A stretch of DNA of 39,542 nt from a virus, in IMG/VR virus record IMGVR_UViG_3300009103_000067, positions 1-39,542 of that record; one strand, 5' to 3'. This document shows positions 29,497-38,241 of the stretch, piece after piece; the first letter of the stretch is position 1, and each line of letters opens with the position of its first letter. A model generated the notes under the pieces. It searched no databases. It saw only the letters and a program-made list of their open reading frames with translations, and was not told where the DNA came from. The translations under genes and the position numbers were made by a program.

Positions 29497-31970
29497 CACC
29501 AAAAGGCTTACTTAATCAGGAAGATAAAGACCCTGTTGAATTAAATGGACTGCTCAGTAATGCTTGGGGAGGTGTCTCTAAGTTCTTTACTGGTTTACTG
29601 GATGTTGACCCTGAGCTTCAAGCAAGGAGAGATGCAGAAGCTGAAGCCTTATATGCTGAGAGAGCAGAGAGTCCATTCTTTCAGACATTTGGTTGGGGTG
29701 AAGGCAACGATGAGAGAAGCGGCAACTGGTTACAGAATCTACCTGAAAGCATCGGACAAATGTATCGAGATGGTTCATTCATGGCTACCAATCCCGGCCC
29801 ATCAACTGAAGCTATAGGAAGTTTACTAGCAGGTGGTGTGCTTAATTTAACACCGGTAGGTGGACTACTTGGTGAGGATATAGGTGTTGAACAACGTGAG
29901 ATGGCTAATCAGTTTGGTTCATATCTTACAGACACGTTTGGTTCATGGGAAGGATTCAAGGAAGAGTTCAGGAAGAACCCGGCTGAGATAATATCCATGG
30001 CAGTTGGTGCAGGGTTTGGTGTCAAAGCTCTAGCCAAAGTAGCCACTAATCCTGATGTACAAGCTAAGTTCATGAATGAGATGAATGGCATCGTAGCCGC
30101 CGCTAATCAAGGTCATTACGGAATGCAGTCACCACTCATTACTTTCCAAGGCAACAACAGAGGTGCAATCTACAGACAATTAGACATGGATGCTGTAGGT
30201 TCTAACTCAGGCACAATGGTTCAAGGTTGGGGTCAATACGTTAGTGGAATGAAGCATGAAGGTAAGCGATATGCAAGATATGATGCTGACATGCTTGAAG
30301 ACTTCCATGAGCAAATGAAGCTAGAGAAAGACCCAATTATTAAAGATATACTGGACAGAGCCGCTGATGGTTTTTACCCTGACACAATCCGAACTGACGT
30401 TCTAGCTAATTTAACAGACCCTGCTGACATTGCCAAAGCTAACAAAGCATTAGCAGATGTTGAGGCACGATTCGATACAGCCGCTAACCAAATATATGAA
30501 ATTGAATTAAGTGACGATGCAATCAAGACATTCATTAATCGTGAGGCTCGAAAGGCTGACCAAACACCTGCTGTTCAAAAGGAGATGACGAGACTTGGGT
30601 TAGGAGATGATGCTACCGGGCAGACCCTTTATTCTGAATTAACTAGACACTATCTCAATAGCGTTCCACATATGGGAAAGAGTATGTTTGACCTGAGCTT
30701 CAATGCTAAGAAGGCCGCATCACAACATCTCAATAACTTAGGTATTAAAGGTATGTCCTTCACAGATAGGTTCACAAAAGCACGTAATCTTGCCGCAGGA
30801 AAGGAAGCAGGTGACCCTCGTAACTACGTCTTGTACAGCGATGACACAACTAAGATATTGAAACGTCAGGACATAGACATAGACAAGAACACTCCACCAC
30901 CTGAAGGTGTTGAACAAGGTCTACTTACTCTGCCACTAGATGAAGGTTCTGTTAGATTAAGCAACAGAGTTACAGAGCAAAGAGCTTTAGCTGAAGGTAC
31001 ATTTGATGAAGGTGGTACGATAGTCAAGGGTGAGAACAACATTATTATTCCTGACATTGACCTCAGAAATCTTGAAGGCTTCCCATATGTAGCTACTTAC
31101 GCAGACTTATCTCGTGCAGGAGGATACTTGACACACGTTAATGGCACTAAGTTTCCTAACCCGGTGAAGCTAGAAGGTGGACAGGACTTCATGATTATCC
31201 CGGAGAACGTAGACAGAGGTATTCTATGGGCCTCACACAGAGATGCTATTAGTTCAATCATACGACAGGCCGGTGAAGCTAAACAATTGTATGGCAAAGA
31301 CCCAATCTATTTACCATTTAGAATGTCTCCTACTGGCTTAGACTTCAGTCACCAAGTAGTAGATTCAATGTTACAGTCAGCAATACAAGGATTAAACAAG
31401 TCTCAGAAGGCCAAGCTAGACAAAATGATTAGGACTCAATCTAAGGATTTAGAGACAGGTAAGCTCGTTAATCAAAAGTGGAAAGGCATAGATGCAGAGA
31501 ATCCATTAGCCGGTACAACAGGTGCTGAGAGAAAAGCTATTGCAAGAATTATTGATGTTAACTTCAGAGATGGTGCAGGTATCTATACTAAAGGTGCAGA
31601 AAATGGTGTCTTATCATGGACAAAAGCTAGACTTGCAAACACAGACCCCAAACAATTAAACAAACAAGAAGGCACATTACAAAATGTAGGACAGATTGAA
31701 TTGAATGACCCTCTTACAGCGACTAGACCAAGGATGCATTCAAGTTATGATGCATCATTAACTGGTGGCCCGGTTGGTATATTGAGTCATGACCTACACA
31801 TCGCAGACTTAAACCCTATTATTGCAACAGGTGGACAACGAGCAGGACAAAGAATTACAAGAGAAGGTTTACTTCCGAATGAGATTAGACAAATTAATAC
31901 ATCGAACCACATGGGATTACTTACTCATGATTTGCTGATGGAGATGGAAAAACAAGGAAAATTCAATTAA
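29493..31970 (+). CDS. Large protein with an ART-PolyVal-like ADP-ribosyltransferase domain
   Basis: This 825-residue protein has an N-terminal segment with hydrophobic helices (about 105-180) and then a domain at about 212-458 resembling the ART-PolyVal group of phage ADP-ribosyltransferases. Recognisable parts are a degenerate FQGN start, YRQLDMDAVGSNSGTMVQGW followed by GQY (usually G-x-GLYF), IYEIELSDD, LYSELTRHYLN, QHLNNLGIKGMSFTD and the terminal NYVLYSDDTTKIL. The first His-Gly of the active site reads Gln-Gly here, so activity is uncertain. The C-terminal 350 residues are unassigned. It is likely a virion protein delivered with DNA. Confidence 0.68.
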   Translation: MTPKGLLNQEDKDPVELNGLLSNAWGGVSKFFTGLLDVDPELQARRDAEAEALYAERAESPFFQTFGWGEGNDERSGNWLQNLPESIGQMYRDGSFMATNPGPSTEAIGSLLAGGVLNLTPVGGLLGEDIGVEQREMANQFGSYLTDTFGSWEGFKEEFRKNPAEIISMAVGAGFGVKALAKVATNPDVQAKFMNEMNGIVAAANQGHYGMQSPLITFQGNNRGAIYRQLDMDAVGSNSGTMVQGWGQYVSGMKHEGKRYARYDADMLEDFHEQMKLEKDPIIKDILDRAADGFYPDTIRTDVLANLTDPADIAKANKALADVEARFDTAANQIYEIELSDDAIKTFINREARKADQTPAVQKEMTRLGLGDDATGQTLYSELTRHYLNSVPHMGKSMFDLSFNAKKAASQHLNNLGIKGMSFTDRFTKARNLAAGKEAGDPRNYVLYSDDTTKILKRQDIDIDKNTPPPEGVEQGLLTLPLDEGSVRLSNRVTEQRALAEGTFDEGGTIVKGENNIIIPDIDLRNLEGFPYVATYADLSRAGGYLTHVNGTKFPNPVKLEGGQDFMIIPENVDRGILWASHRDAISSIIRQAGEAKQLYGKDPIYLPFRMSPTGLDFSHQVVDSMLQSAIQGLNKSQKAKLDKMIRTQSKDLETGKLVNQKWKGIDAENPLAGTTGAERKAIARIIDVNFRDGAGIYTKGAENGVLSWTKARLANTDPKQLNKQEGTLQNVGQIELNDPLTATRPRMHSSYDASLTGGPVGILSHDLHIADLNPIIATGGQRAGQRITREGLLPNEIRQINTSNHMGLLTHDLLMEMEKQGKFN

Positions 31971-32009
31971 TGGATGATATACTATTGTTAAATTAGACAG
32001 GAGCAGGGC

Positions 32010-32831
32010 ATGGACGAGAAGATTAAGCAAATCATTGCTGAGTTACTAGGCAAAGCACCATTAGCAAGAACAGGAATCCAAAACTCATTGTTATCACGTG
32101 GATTTGATACTCCTGCAGAAAGGGAAGCATTCTTGGGAGGTATATTAGGAGCAGGGTCACACTTGGCAGGTGATGAACTTATGGCCGCAGGACTTGACGA
32201 TGGGTTCTTACCGGGAGCTGTAACAGGAGGAGTAGCAGGAGCAGGAGCAGGAGCAGGACTGACAAATTTTCAAGAGAAGATGGACTTCATAAAAAATAAT
32301 CAGACTTTGAGTGATTTTGAAAAGAAACAACTATTAGGTATTGTTCCGCAGGAGGCACAAACAGCTTGGCAACAGAAGATGCAATACATACGAGATAATC
32401 CAAATGCAACATTTGATGTTGGACTTGGTATTGATGGTCAAGAAGAAGGCTACACCTTTACTGGTGATGGTGGATTAAGTGAAGTAGGATTGGCAGAGTT
32501 CAGAAGGCGCTACAACATTCAACCTAATCTTGGTGGTGGTAGTGATTCTTCAAACTTAGGATTTACACCAAATGTTGATGCAATATCAAACTTATCGTCA
32601 GACTTTGTAGGTGGATTTACTGGACGTGGTCTCGATACACCTGCTCAGAGACACAGTATAGGCGAGATAATGGGTGCTTTAAGTCCACAAGAACAAGACA
32701 AAGTTAAAATGATAATATCGCATATGACACCTATGCAACAGGAAGACTTCATAAATGGAATGATGGATGGTAGTATTGACCCCGGCGGCTATGGTGTTCA
32801 AGACGAAGCTTTACCATTCGGTTGGCAATAG
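32010..32831 (+). CDS. Gly-rich virion-associated protein sharing motifs with the junction gene
   Basis: This 273-residue protein has a GGAG site seven bases before ATG. It contains RGFDTPAERE near the N-terminus and RGLDTPAQRH near the C-terminus, a Gly/Ala-rich zipper (VAGAGAGAGL), and helical FQEKMDFIKNNQTLSDFEKK and WQQKMQYIRDNPNAT repeats. The same motifs occur in the internal virion protein spanning the genome junction. A structural or ejection role is inferred from the sharing and from its place before the adaptor gene. Confidence 0.65.
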   Translation: MDEKIKQIIAELLGKAPLARTGIQNSLLSRGFDTPAEREAFLGGILGAGSHLAGDELMAAGLDDGFLPGAVTGGVAGAGAGAGLTNFQEKMDFIKNNQTLSDFEKKQLLGIVPQEAQTAWQQKMQYIRDNPNATFDVGLGIDGQEEGYTFTGDGGLSEVGLAEFRRRYNIQPNLGGGSDSSNLGFTPNVDAISNLSSDFVGGFTGRGLDTPAQRHSIGEIMGALSPQEQDKVKMIISHMTPMQQEDFINGMMDGSIDPGGYGVQDEALPFGWQ

Positions 32832-32840
32832 GGGATAGTT

Positions 32841-33467
32841 ATGGCTTTAAATACTTTCACAGCACTAAAAGCAAGTGTGGCTGATTTCCTAAACAGAGAT
32901 GATTTGACAGCAGTTATCCCTGACTTTATTTCATTAGCTGAGGCACAAATCAACAGAGATGTACGACATTGGAAGATGGAAGCTCGTTCAAGTGGACAGC
33001 AAGACCCTTCAGACGAGTACATGCAAATACCTGCTGATTGGGTTGAAACGATAAGATTACACCTTACAGGAAGTGGCACGTCAGTAGTTAATCTCATATC
33101 AAGAGATGCGATGGCAGACAAACGTCAAGGAGACAATGATACAAGTGGTACACCAATGTACTACACACATGCAGATGGACAGTTTCAGTTATATCCAACT
33201 CCAAATGCAACAACAGATTTTGAATTACATTACTATCAGAAGATACCTTCTCTGATTAGTAATTCTGATAATTGGCTTTTGTTAGATTCGCCTGATGTTT
33301 ACCTCTATGGAGCGTTATTACATTCAGCACCCTATCTGGCAGAAGACGAGAGGGTGGCAATTTGGGCGCAGATGTATAGTGCCGCAGTTGCTAGATTAAA
33401 TGAAGCCTCAGAGTCAGCAAGGTATAGTGGCTCAGGGTTGAAACTTAAAATAAGAGGATTAGGATAA
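32841..33467 (+). CDS. Head-tail adaptor (gp4/SU10 adaptor-like)
   Basis: This 208-residue protein shows the adaptor pattern common to SU10-like and P22-like podoviruses: ALKASVADFLNRDDLTAVIP, then FISLAEAQINRDVRHWKME, IPADWVETIRLHLTG, YYTHADGQFQLYPTP, LHYYQKIPSL and a C-terminal YLYGALLHSAPYL helix. It docks under the portal to extend the DNA channel. It is coupled by TAATG to the next tail gene. Confidence 0.82.
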   Translation: MALNTFTALKASVADFLNRDDLTAVIPDFISLAEAQINRDVRHWKMEARSSGQQDPSDEYMQIPADWVETIRLHLTGSGTSVVNLISRDAMADKRQGDNDTSGTPMYYTHADGQFQLYPTPNATTDFELHYYQKIPSLISNSDNWLLLDSPDVYLYGALLHSAPYLAEDERVAIWAQMYSAAVARLNEASESARYSGSGLKLKIRGLG

Positions 33468-33850
33468 TGTCATTTTCAAATTTTTTAGAGACAGAAATAC
33501 TAGACCATGTATTTGCAGGAGCGGCTTACACAGCACCTTCTACAAAATACTTAGCATTATTTACTGCCATCGCAGATGGTGAAGCAGGTTCGGTAACTGA
33601 GATTTCAGGCAATGCTTATGCAAGACAAACAGTTGCATTTACTACTTCAGGTAACACAACTTCAAACAATGCGGCTGTTGAATTTCCTACAGCAACAGGT
33701 TCTTGGGGTACAGTTACACATGTTGGTATATATGATGCTTCAACATCAGGTAACTTAATGGCTTATGCGACTTTATCGTCAAGTAAGGCAATTGCTACTG
33801 GTGATGTATTTCGTGTTCCATCTGGTGACCTAGATATAACATTGAATTAA
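33467..33850 (+). CDS. Small tail fibre/tip protein
   Basis: This 127-residue protein matches the widespread short tail protein pattern MSFSNFLETEILDHVFAG, PSTKYLALFTAIADGE, ISGNAYARQTVAF, AVEFPTATGSWGTVTHVGIY and GDVFRVPSGDLDITL. It is a compact beta-rich domain, usually part of a fibre or tail tip. It precedes a long Thr/Ser-rich tail protein with which it may assemble. Confidence 0.8.
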   Translation: MSFSNFLETEILDHVFAGAAYTAPSTKYLALFTAIADGEAGSVTEISGNAYARQTVAFTTSGNTTSNNAAVEFPTATGSWGTVTHVGIYDASTSGNLMAYATLSSSKAIATGDVFRVPSGDLDITLN

Positions 33851-33864
33851 TAAGAGCCAGTTAA

Positions 33865-35496
33865 ATGGCTTTTGAATATAGCGAATCGGTCTATGGTGTA
33901 AGAACCTATGGCTCTAGTGTTGGTGAGGTTATAAATGCCTCGGCATCAACTACAGCAACATCTTCTATTGCCAATGTAAATTGGGTAGTAGCAATAGGTG
34001 CTGATGCTTCGATGACTTCTACTGCAAGTATTACTTGTAGTGGTGAAGTTGTAGTTATAGAAGATACTTCAGAGTTCGATTATGGTACAGGTTTGTATGG
34101 TGCAAACCAATTTGGAATAGAAAACCTACAAACCATAGTATCTGCTACATCATCTATAGCCAATGTAACATGTGAAAGGATAAGACTTGCTACTGGTATT
34201 GTTGCCGCAGAATCTGCCATAGTTACGATTGGTGGTTTTACTGCAAATGCAAGTGGCACAATTACAGTTACGAGTGCTACTACTGTAAGTGCAGAAAAGA
34301 TTAGACCAACAAGTGCAACTGTTACAAGTGCTTCTTCAGTAACTGCAAATGCAACTTGTACATTTAACTTTACGATACCGATTGCAGTCACTTCGACTAC
34401 AACCTGTGCCGCAGAGGAGTTCTTCCTTGAAAGTTCTGACAAGATGGTCTATGGACATGGACTGTATGGTATGGAGGTTTATGACCAAGCAGACCTTCAA
34501 ACCATTGTCTCTGCGACATCAGTTGGTACAACAGCATCTTGCGAGAGAATACTAGCAACTACTACTGCTACTTCAAGTGCAGTAGCAACTATAACAGCAA
34601 GTGGTAGAAGAGTACCTGAAGGTTCTGTAATAATAGATGGTACATCAACAACTACAGTAACCACTACAGGTAATGGCTCAAGGGTTAGAACGAGTGGTGG
34701 TACAGCAACTCCTGAAGCAACGATTGCATCAGCAGGTCAGATAGTAGGAGAGAGAAGTGCTACTGTAACCGCTGTTGCCTCAAACACAGTTAGTGCTGTG
34801 ACAGTTGTGGCGGCAGATGCTACACTTACAGCAACAGCAACTATAGCCGCTGTATGTAATAGAGTCAGGTTTGGTTCAGGTGTTCCAACAGCAGTTGCGA
34901 GTATAACTGTATTAGGATTTGCTACACGAGGTGGAATTGCATCAACGACAAGCCTTGGTGCTTACACAATTACCTATGAGGTAGGACACCAAGATGTGGG
35001 AGGAAACCACAAATACTTTATATCAGAGGTAGGAACACAAGTTCAGCAACCAACATTAGTGCTTGTTGAAGGCAACACTTATGTCTTTAATTATCCTTCA
35101 GCACACCCATTTAAGTTTTCAACGACTTCAGATGGTACGCATGGTGGTGGTTCAGAATACACAACAGGAGTGACACACAACAGTTCAACACAAGTGACTA
35201 TTGTAGTTCCTGCTGATGCTCCAACTCTTTATTACTATTGTGGTAGTCATTCAGGAATGGGTGGAACAGCAAATACTCCATCAAATTTGGCAGAGGCAGT
35301 AGTAACATCAGACTCAGAGAAAATTTTCCAAGGCAATACTGTGTTAGAAGCAGAAGCTTCATTTTTAGCATCAGGATTTGGAACGATTGTAAGTAGTGGT
35401 ATAGTAAGCTCAACTTCAGTAACAACTACAATAGGCAGAGAGAAATGGGAGATAATAGTGAATGACACAAATACATGGACAGAGATAGCGGCATAA
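33865..35496 (+). CDS. Tail protein with cupredoxin-like domain
   Basis: This 543-residue protein is Thr/Ser/Ala/Val-rich beta repeat sequence. Two units of about 120 residues each begin YGxGLYG and continue LQTIVSATS and CERI (residues 73-106 and 196-229). Residues about 366-472 are a plastocyanin-like domain: LVEGNTYVFNYPSAHPFKFS, then GGGSEYTTGV and LYYYCGSHSGMGG, with H414, C459, H462 and M465 in place of type-1 copper ligands. The repeats are expected to form an elongated fibre or spike and the cupredoxin a receptor-binding or stabilising module. Confidence 0.8.
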   Translation: MAFEYSESVYGVRTYGSSVGEVINASASTTATSSIANVNWVVAIGADASMTSTASITCSGEVVVIEDTSEFDYGTGLYGANQFGIENLQTIVSATSSIANVTCERIRLATGIVAAESAIVTIGGFTANASGTITVTSATTVSAEKIRPTSATVTSASSVTANATCTFNFTIPIAVTSTTTCAAEEFFLESSDKMVYGHGLYGMEVYDQADLQTIVSATSVGTTASCERILATTTATSSAVATITASGRRVPEGSVIIDGTSTTTVTTTGNGSRVRTSGGTATPEATIASAGQIVGERSATVTAVASNTVSAVTVVAADATLTATATIAAVCNRVRFGSGVPTAVASITVLGFATRGGIASTTSLGAYTITYEVGHQDVGGNHKYFISEVGTQVQQPTLVLVEGNTYVFNYPSAHPFKFSTTSDGTHGGGSEYTTGVTHNSSTQVTIVVPADAPTLYYYCGSHSGMGGTANTPSNLAEAVVTSDSEKIFQGNTVLEAEASFLASGFGTIVSSGIVSSTSVTTTIGREKWEIIVNDTNTWTEIAA

Positions 35497-35500
35497 TATT

Positions 35501-36979
35501 ATGGCATTAATACCTTTACAATTACCACCGGGTCAATATCGAAACGGAACAGACTTCGAGGCTTCAAATCGTTGGAGAGATGCTAGTTTAGTTAGATGGC
35601 ACGATGGCTCTATGAGACCTGTAGGTGGATGGACAAGCAGAAAGACAAGTGCGTTTGCCGCCGCACCAAGAGCTATGATTTCTTGGCTAGACAATTCAAG
35701 TGACTCCTATTTAGCAGGTGGTACATACAACAAGTTATATTACGTAAATCCCTCACATACAGTTTACGATATAACTCCATCAGCATTGACATCAGGAGAT
35801 TTGAATGGTTCGTTGAATGAAGGTTATGGTGGAGGATTTTATGGACATGATGCATATAGTAGAGCGCCGACCAGTTCAGGTATTTATGCAGAAGCGACAA
35901 CATGGGCATTGGACACATGGGGAGAATATCTTCTAGCATGTTCTTCTAAGGATGGAAGGATTCACGAGTGGCAACTCAATACAGGTGTGGTTGCACAGAT
36001 AGTCGCTAACGCACCAACAGGTAATAAAGCAATGGTGGTAACAGAAGAGAGGTTCGTATTTGCATTAGGTGCAGGTGGTAATCCTCGTAAAATAGCATGG
36101 TGCGACCAAGAAAACAATACATCTTGGACACCTTCAGCCACTAACCAAGCAGGTGATTTTGAATTACAGACTGTAGGTCAGATAATGTGCGGCTTACGGA
36201 TGAGAGGCAGAACACTCATCTTAACTGATAACGATGCTCACGTTGCTACTTACTCAGGTGCGCCATTCGTATATGGATTCGAGAGAGTTGGTACAGCCTG
36301 TGGAGTATCATCAAGAAGAGGAGCTGTGGCTATTGATGAGGGTGCGTTTTGGATGGGTAAGAAAGGATTTTTCCAATTTGATGGCTCAGTAGCTAGTGAA
36401 ATACCATGTGAGGTGGCTGATTATGTGTTTGATGATATGAACGCTTCACAAATAAGCAAGGTCTATGCAGTCCATAATTCACAACATGGTGAGATATGGT
36501 GGTTCTATCCAAGCGCTACTAATCTTGAAAATGACAGATATGTTTCACTTGATTACAAAGAAGGGCATTGGGCAACTGGTGAATTAGATAGAACAGCAGG
36601 TGTTGACCAAGGTGTATTTAGTAATCCAATATGGTCAGATGCGAGTGGCAACTTATACAATCAAGAAACAGGTTACACGCATGGTTCAACAAAACCATAT
36701 GCTGAGTCAGGTTCAATTAGTCTTGGTAATGGTGACAGTATTATGAAAGTTACCCAACTTATCCCTGACGAAAAAACACAAGGTCAAGTAGAGGTTACGT
36801 TTAAGACACGTTTTTATCCTAATGATAGTGAGACATCACATGGTGCTTATACTCTGTCTAATCCAACAGACGTAAGGTTTCAGGGTAGACAAGTAAGAAT
36901 TAAAGTACAGGGAACTGGTAATGACAACTGGCGGTCAGGCATTATGAGAATAGAGGCTAATCCGGGAGGTAGGCGATGA
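35501..36979 (+). CDS. Tail hub/DNA stabilisation protein (P22 gp10-like)
   Basis: This 492-residue protein is a beta-propeller-like tail hub: LPPGQYRNGTDFEASNRWRD at the start is the hallmark opening, followed by LVRWHDGSMRPVGGW, then repeating strands such as ERFVFALGAGGNPRKIAW and RRGAVAIDEGAFWMGKKGFF, and a C-terminal VRFQGRQVRIKVQG. The closest named relatives are the P22 gp10 phage stabilisation proteins and similar nozzle proteins, which plug the tail and keep the packaged genome inside. Confidence 0.8.
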   Translation: MALIPLQLPPGQYRNGTDFEASNRWRDASLVRWHDGSMRPVGGWTSRKTSAFAAAPRAMISWLDNSSDSYLAGGTYNKLYYVNPSHTVYDITPSALTSGDLNGSLNEGYGGGFYGHDAYSRAPTSSGIYAEATTWALDTWGEYLLACSSKDGRIHEWQLNTGVVAQIVANAPTGNKAMVVTEERFVFALGAGGNPRKIAWCDQENNTSWTPSATNQAGDFELQTVGQIMCGLRMRGRTLILTDNDAHVATYSGAPFVYGFERVGTACGVSSRRGAVAIDEGAFWMGKKGFFQFDGSVASEIPCEVADYVFDDMNASQISKVYAVHNSQHGEIWWFYPSATNLENDRYVSLDYKEGHWATGELDRTAGVDQGVFSNPIWSDASGNLYNQETGYTHGSTKPYAESGSISLGNGDSIMKVTQLIPDEKTQGQVEVTFKTRFYPNDSETSHGAYTLSNPTDVRFQGRQVRIKVQGTGNDNWRSGIMRIEANPGGRR

Positions 36980-37191
36980 GTATTGCAACTCCACCGCCAC
37001 CACTAGGCAAGGATTGGAAGCCTTGGGCAGAGCGTTTATCTAAGTTTATGACGAACACTAGAAACAAATTACAATTTAAAGATTCAAGTTCTAAAGCTAC
37101 TGAAGATGGCATTATTATGTGGGATGAAGCACAAAATGCTGTTGTAGTATCTAAAAATGGAGCTTGGGTTAAGTTAAAATACGACCCATGA
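36976..37191 (+). CDS. Small tail-region protein
   Basis: This 71-residue protein starts by an ATGA overlap with the hub gene after GGAGGTAGGC. It has a Pro-rich N-terminus, a basic helix (WKPWAERLSKFMTNTRNKLQ) and a C-terminal beta part (GIIMWDEAQNAVVVSKNGAW). Short proteins of this layout often follow hub genes in aquatic podoviruses. Its function is unknown. Confidence 0.7.
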   Translation: MSIATPPPPLGKDWKPWAERLSKFMTNTRNKLQFKDSSSKATEDGIIMWDEAQNAVVVSKNGAWVKLKYDP

Positions 37192-37565
37192 GTATACAAG
37201 AAGATTTAATGCGAAGTAAAGACTGGATAGAGTCAGCTCTTAAAAAAGGTGGCGAAACGCATGACTTTAAAGACATCGTAGATGGAGTAATGAAAGGAGA
37301 TTTTCAACTATGGATGGGGTCAAACGGATGTGCAGTAACTGAGATAGTAGTGTATCCTAATAAGAAGGTTCTTCATGTGTTCTTAGCAGGTGGCGATAAA
37401 GGCTACGGAATTAAACAGATTACAGACATGCATGATGATGCAATAACTTGGGGTAAACACCAAGGATGTATAGGGATGACTGTTACTGGTCGGAGAGGAT
37501 GGAAGAAGATTCTCGAACCTAAAGGTTGGTCAGAGCAGTTTACAACTTTATTAAAGGAGTTTTGA
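37188..37565 (+). CDS. GNAT-like tail-region protein
   Basis: This 125-residue protein has the recurring phage pattern VTEIVVYPNKKVLHVFLAGG, then a helix and GCIGMTVTGRRGWKKILEPK, which looks like a truncated N-acetyltransferase fold (strand, strand, helix, strand, R-x-G-W). These proteins sit near hub genes in many podoviruses. The acetyl-CoA loop is not obvious, so it may be structural rather than catalytic. Coupled by ATGA. Confidence 0.65.
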   Translation: MSIQEDLMRSKDWIESALKKGGETHDFKDIVDGVMKGDFQLWMGSNGCAVTEIVVYPNKKVLHVFLAGGDKGYGIKQITDMHDDAITWGKHQGCIGMTVTGRRGWKKILEPKGWSEQFTTLLKEF

Positions 37566-37566
37566 C

Positions 37567-38241
37567 ATGAGTAGCGGCGGCGGAAAAGGGGGAAAGAAAC
37601 AAACAGAAACAACGATACCTGATTGGGTTAGAGGCCCGGCGGAGAGAAATTTACGAAGAGCTGAACAGGTACAGCAATTAAAATACATGCCATACACAGG
37701 CCCACAGGTTGCGGCCTTCAATGAAACACAAAATGCGGCAATGAATAATAACATTGCGGCGGCAAAAGCATTTGGTTTGTTAGACCCTAATAGTACGCTA
37801 ACAGCTACAACTGGAACACCTACTCCAACAGAATATGCCGGTGGCTTTAGAGGTTATGGCTCTATCGGACTATATGACCAAGCTTTAGCAGAACTTACAG
37901 CTAGAGACCCTGCAAATATGGCGGCATACAACAGCCTATTTGGTAACGCTATACCTGCAAATAACTTCGGTAGAGGCGGAGGTGGTGGCGGTGGTGGTGG
38001 AAATATTACACATAATCCGCCTAGCAATAGACCGAGACTACCATCAGACTACAATGCGGCAAAATGGGGAGCTGACAGAGTATTAACAGAGACTAGCAAA
38101 GGTGGCAAGGGTGGTCGAGGCGATGTAGGTGGAAATAGAGATTTGCGTTCTAATTTCAAAAGAAGAAGTTTAATTAATAGGAGAAAAGCAATTACTTCAG
38201 CAAGAGGTGAGAGAAATAAAAGATTTGGAGGTAACTACTAA
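37567..38241 (+). CDS. Gly-rich internal virion protein
   Basis: This 224-residue protein follows AAAGGAGTTTTGAC. It begins with SSGGGKGGKKQTETTIPDW, a common opening of podovirus virion proteins, contains YTGPQVAAFNETQNAAMNNN, then a run of nine Gly and a strongly basic C-terminus (RRSLINRRKAITSARGERNK). A role in DNA ejection or binding to packaged DNA is inferred from composition and neighbours. Confidence 0.65.
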   Translation: MSSGGGKGGKKQTETTIPDWVRGPAERNLRRAEQVQQLKYMPYTGPQVAAFNETQNAAMNNNIAAAKAFGLLDPNSTLTATTGTPTPTEYAGGFRGYGSIGLYDQALAELTARDPANMAAYNSLFGNAIPANNFGRGGGGGGGGGNITHNPPSNRPRLPSDYNAAKWGADRVLTETSKGGKGGRGDVGGNRDLRSNFKRRSLINRRKAITSARGERNKRFGGNY

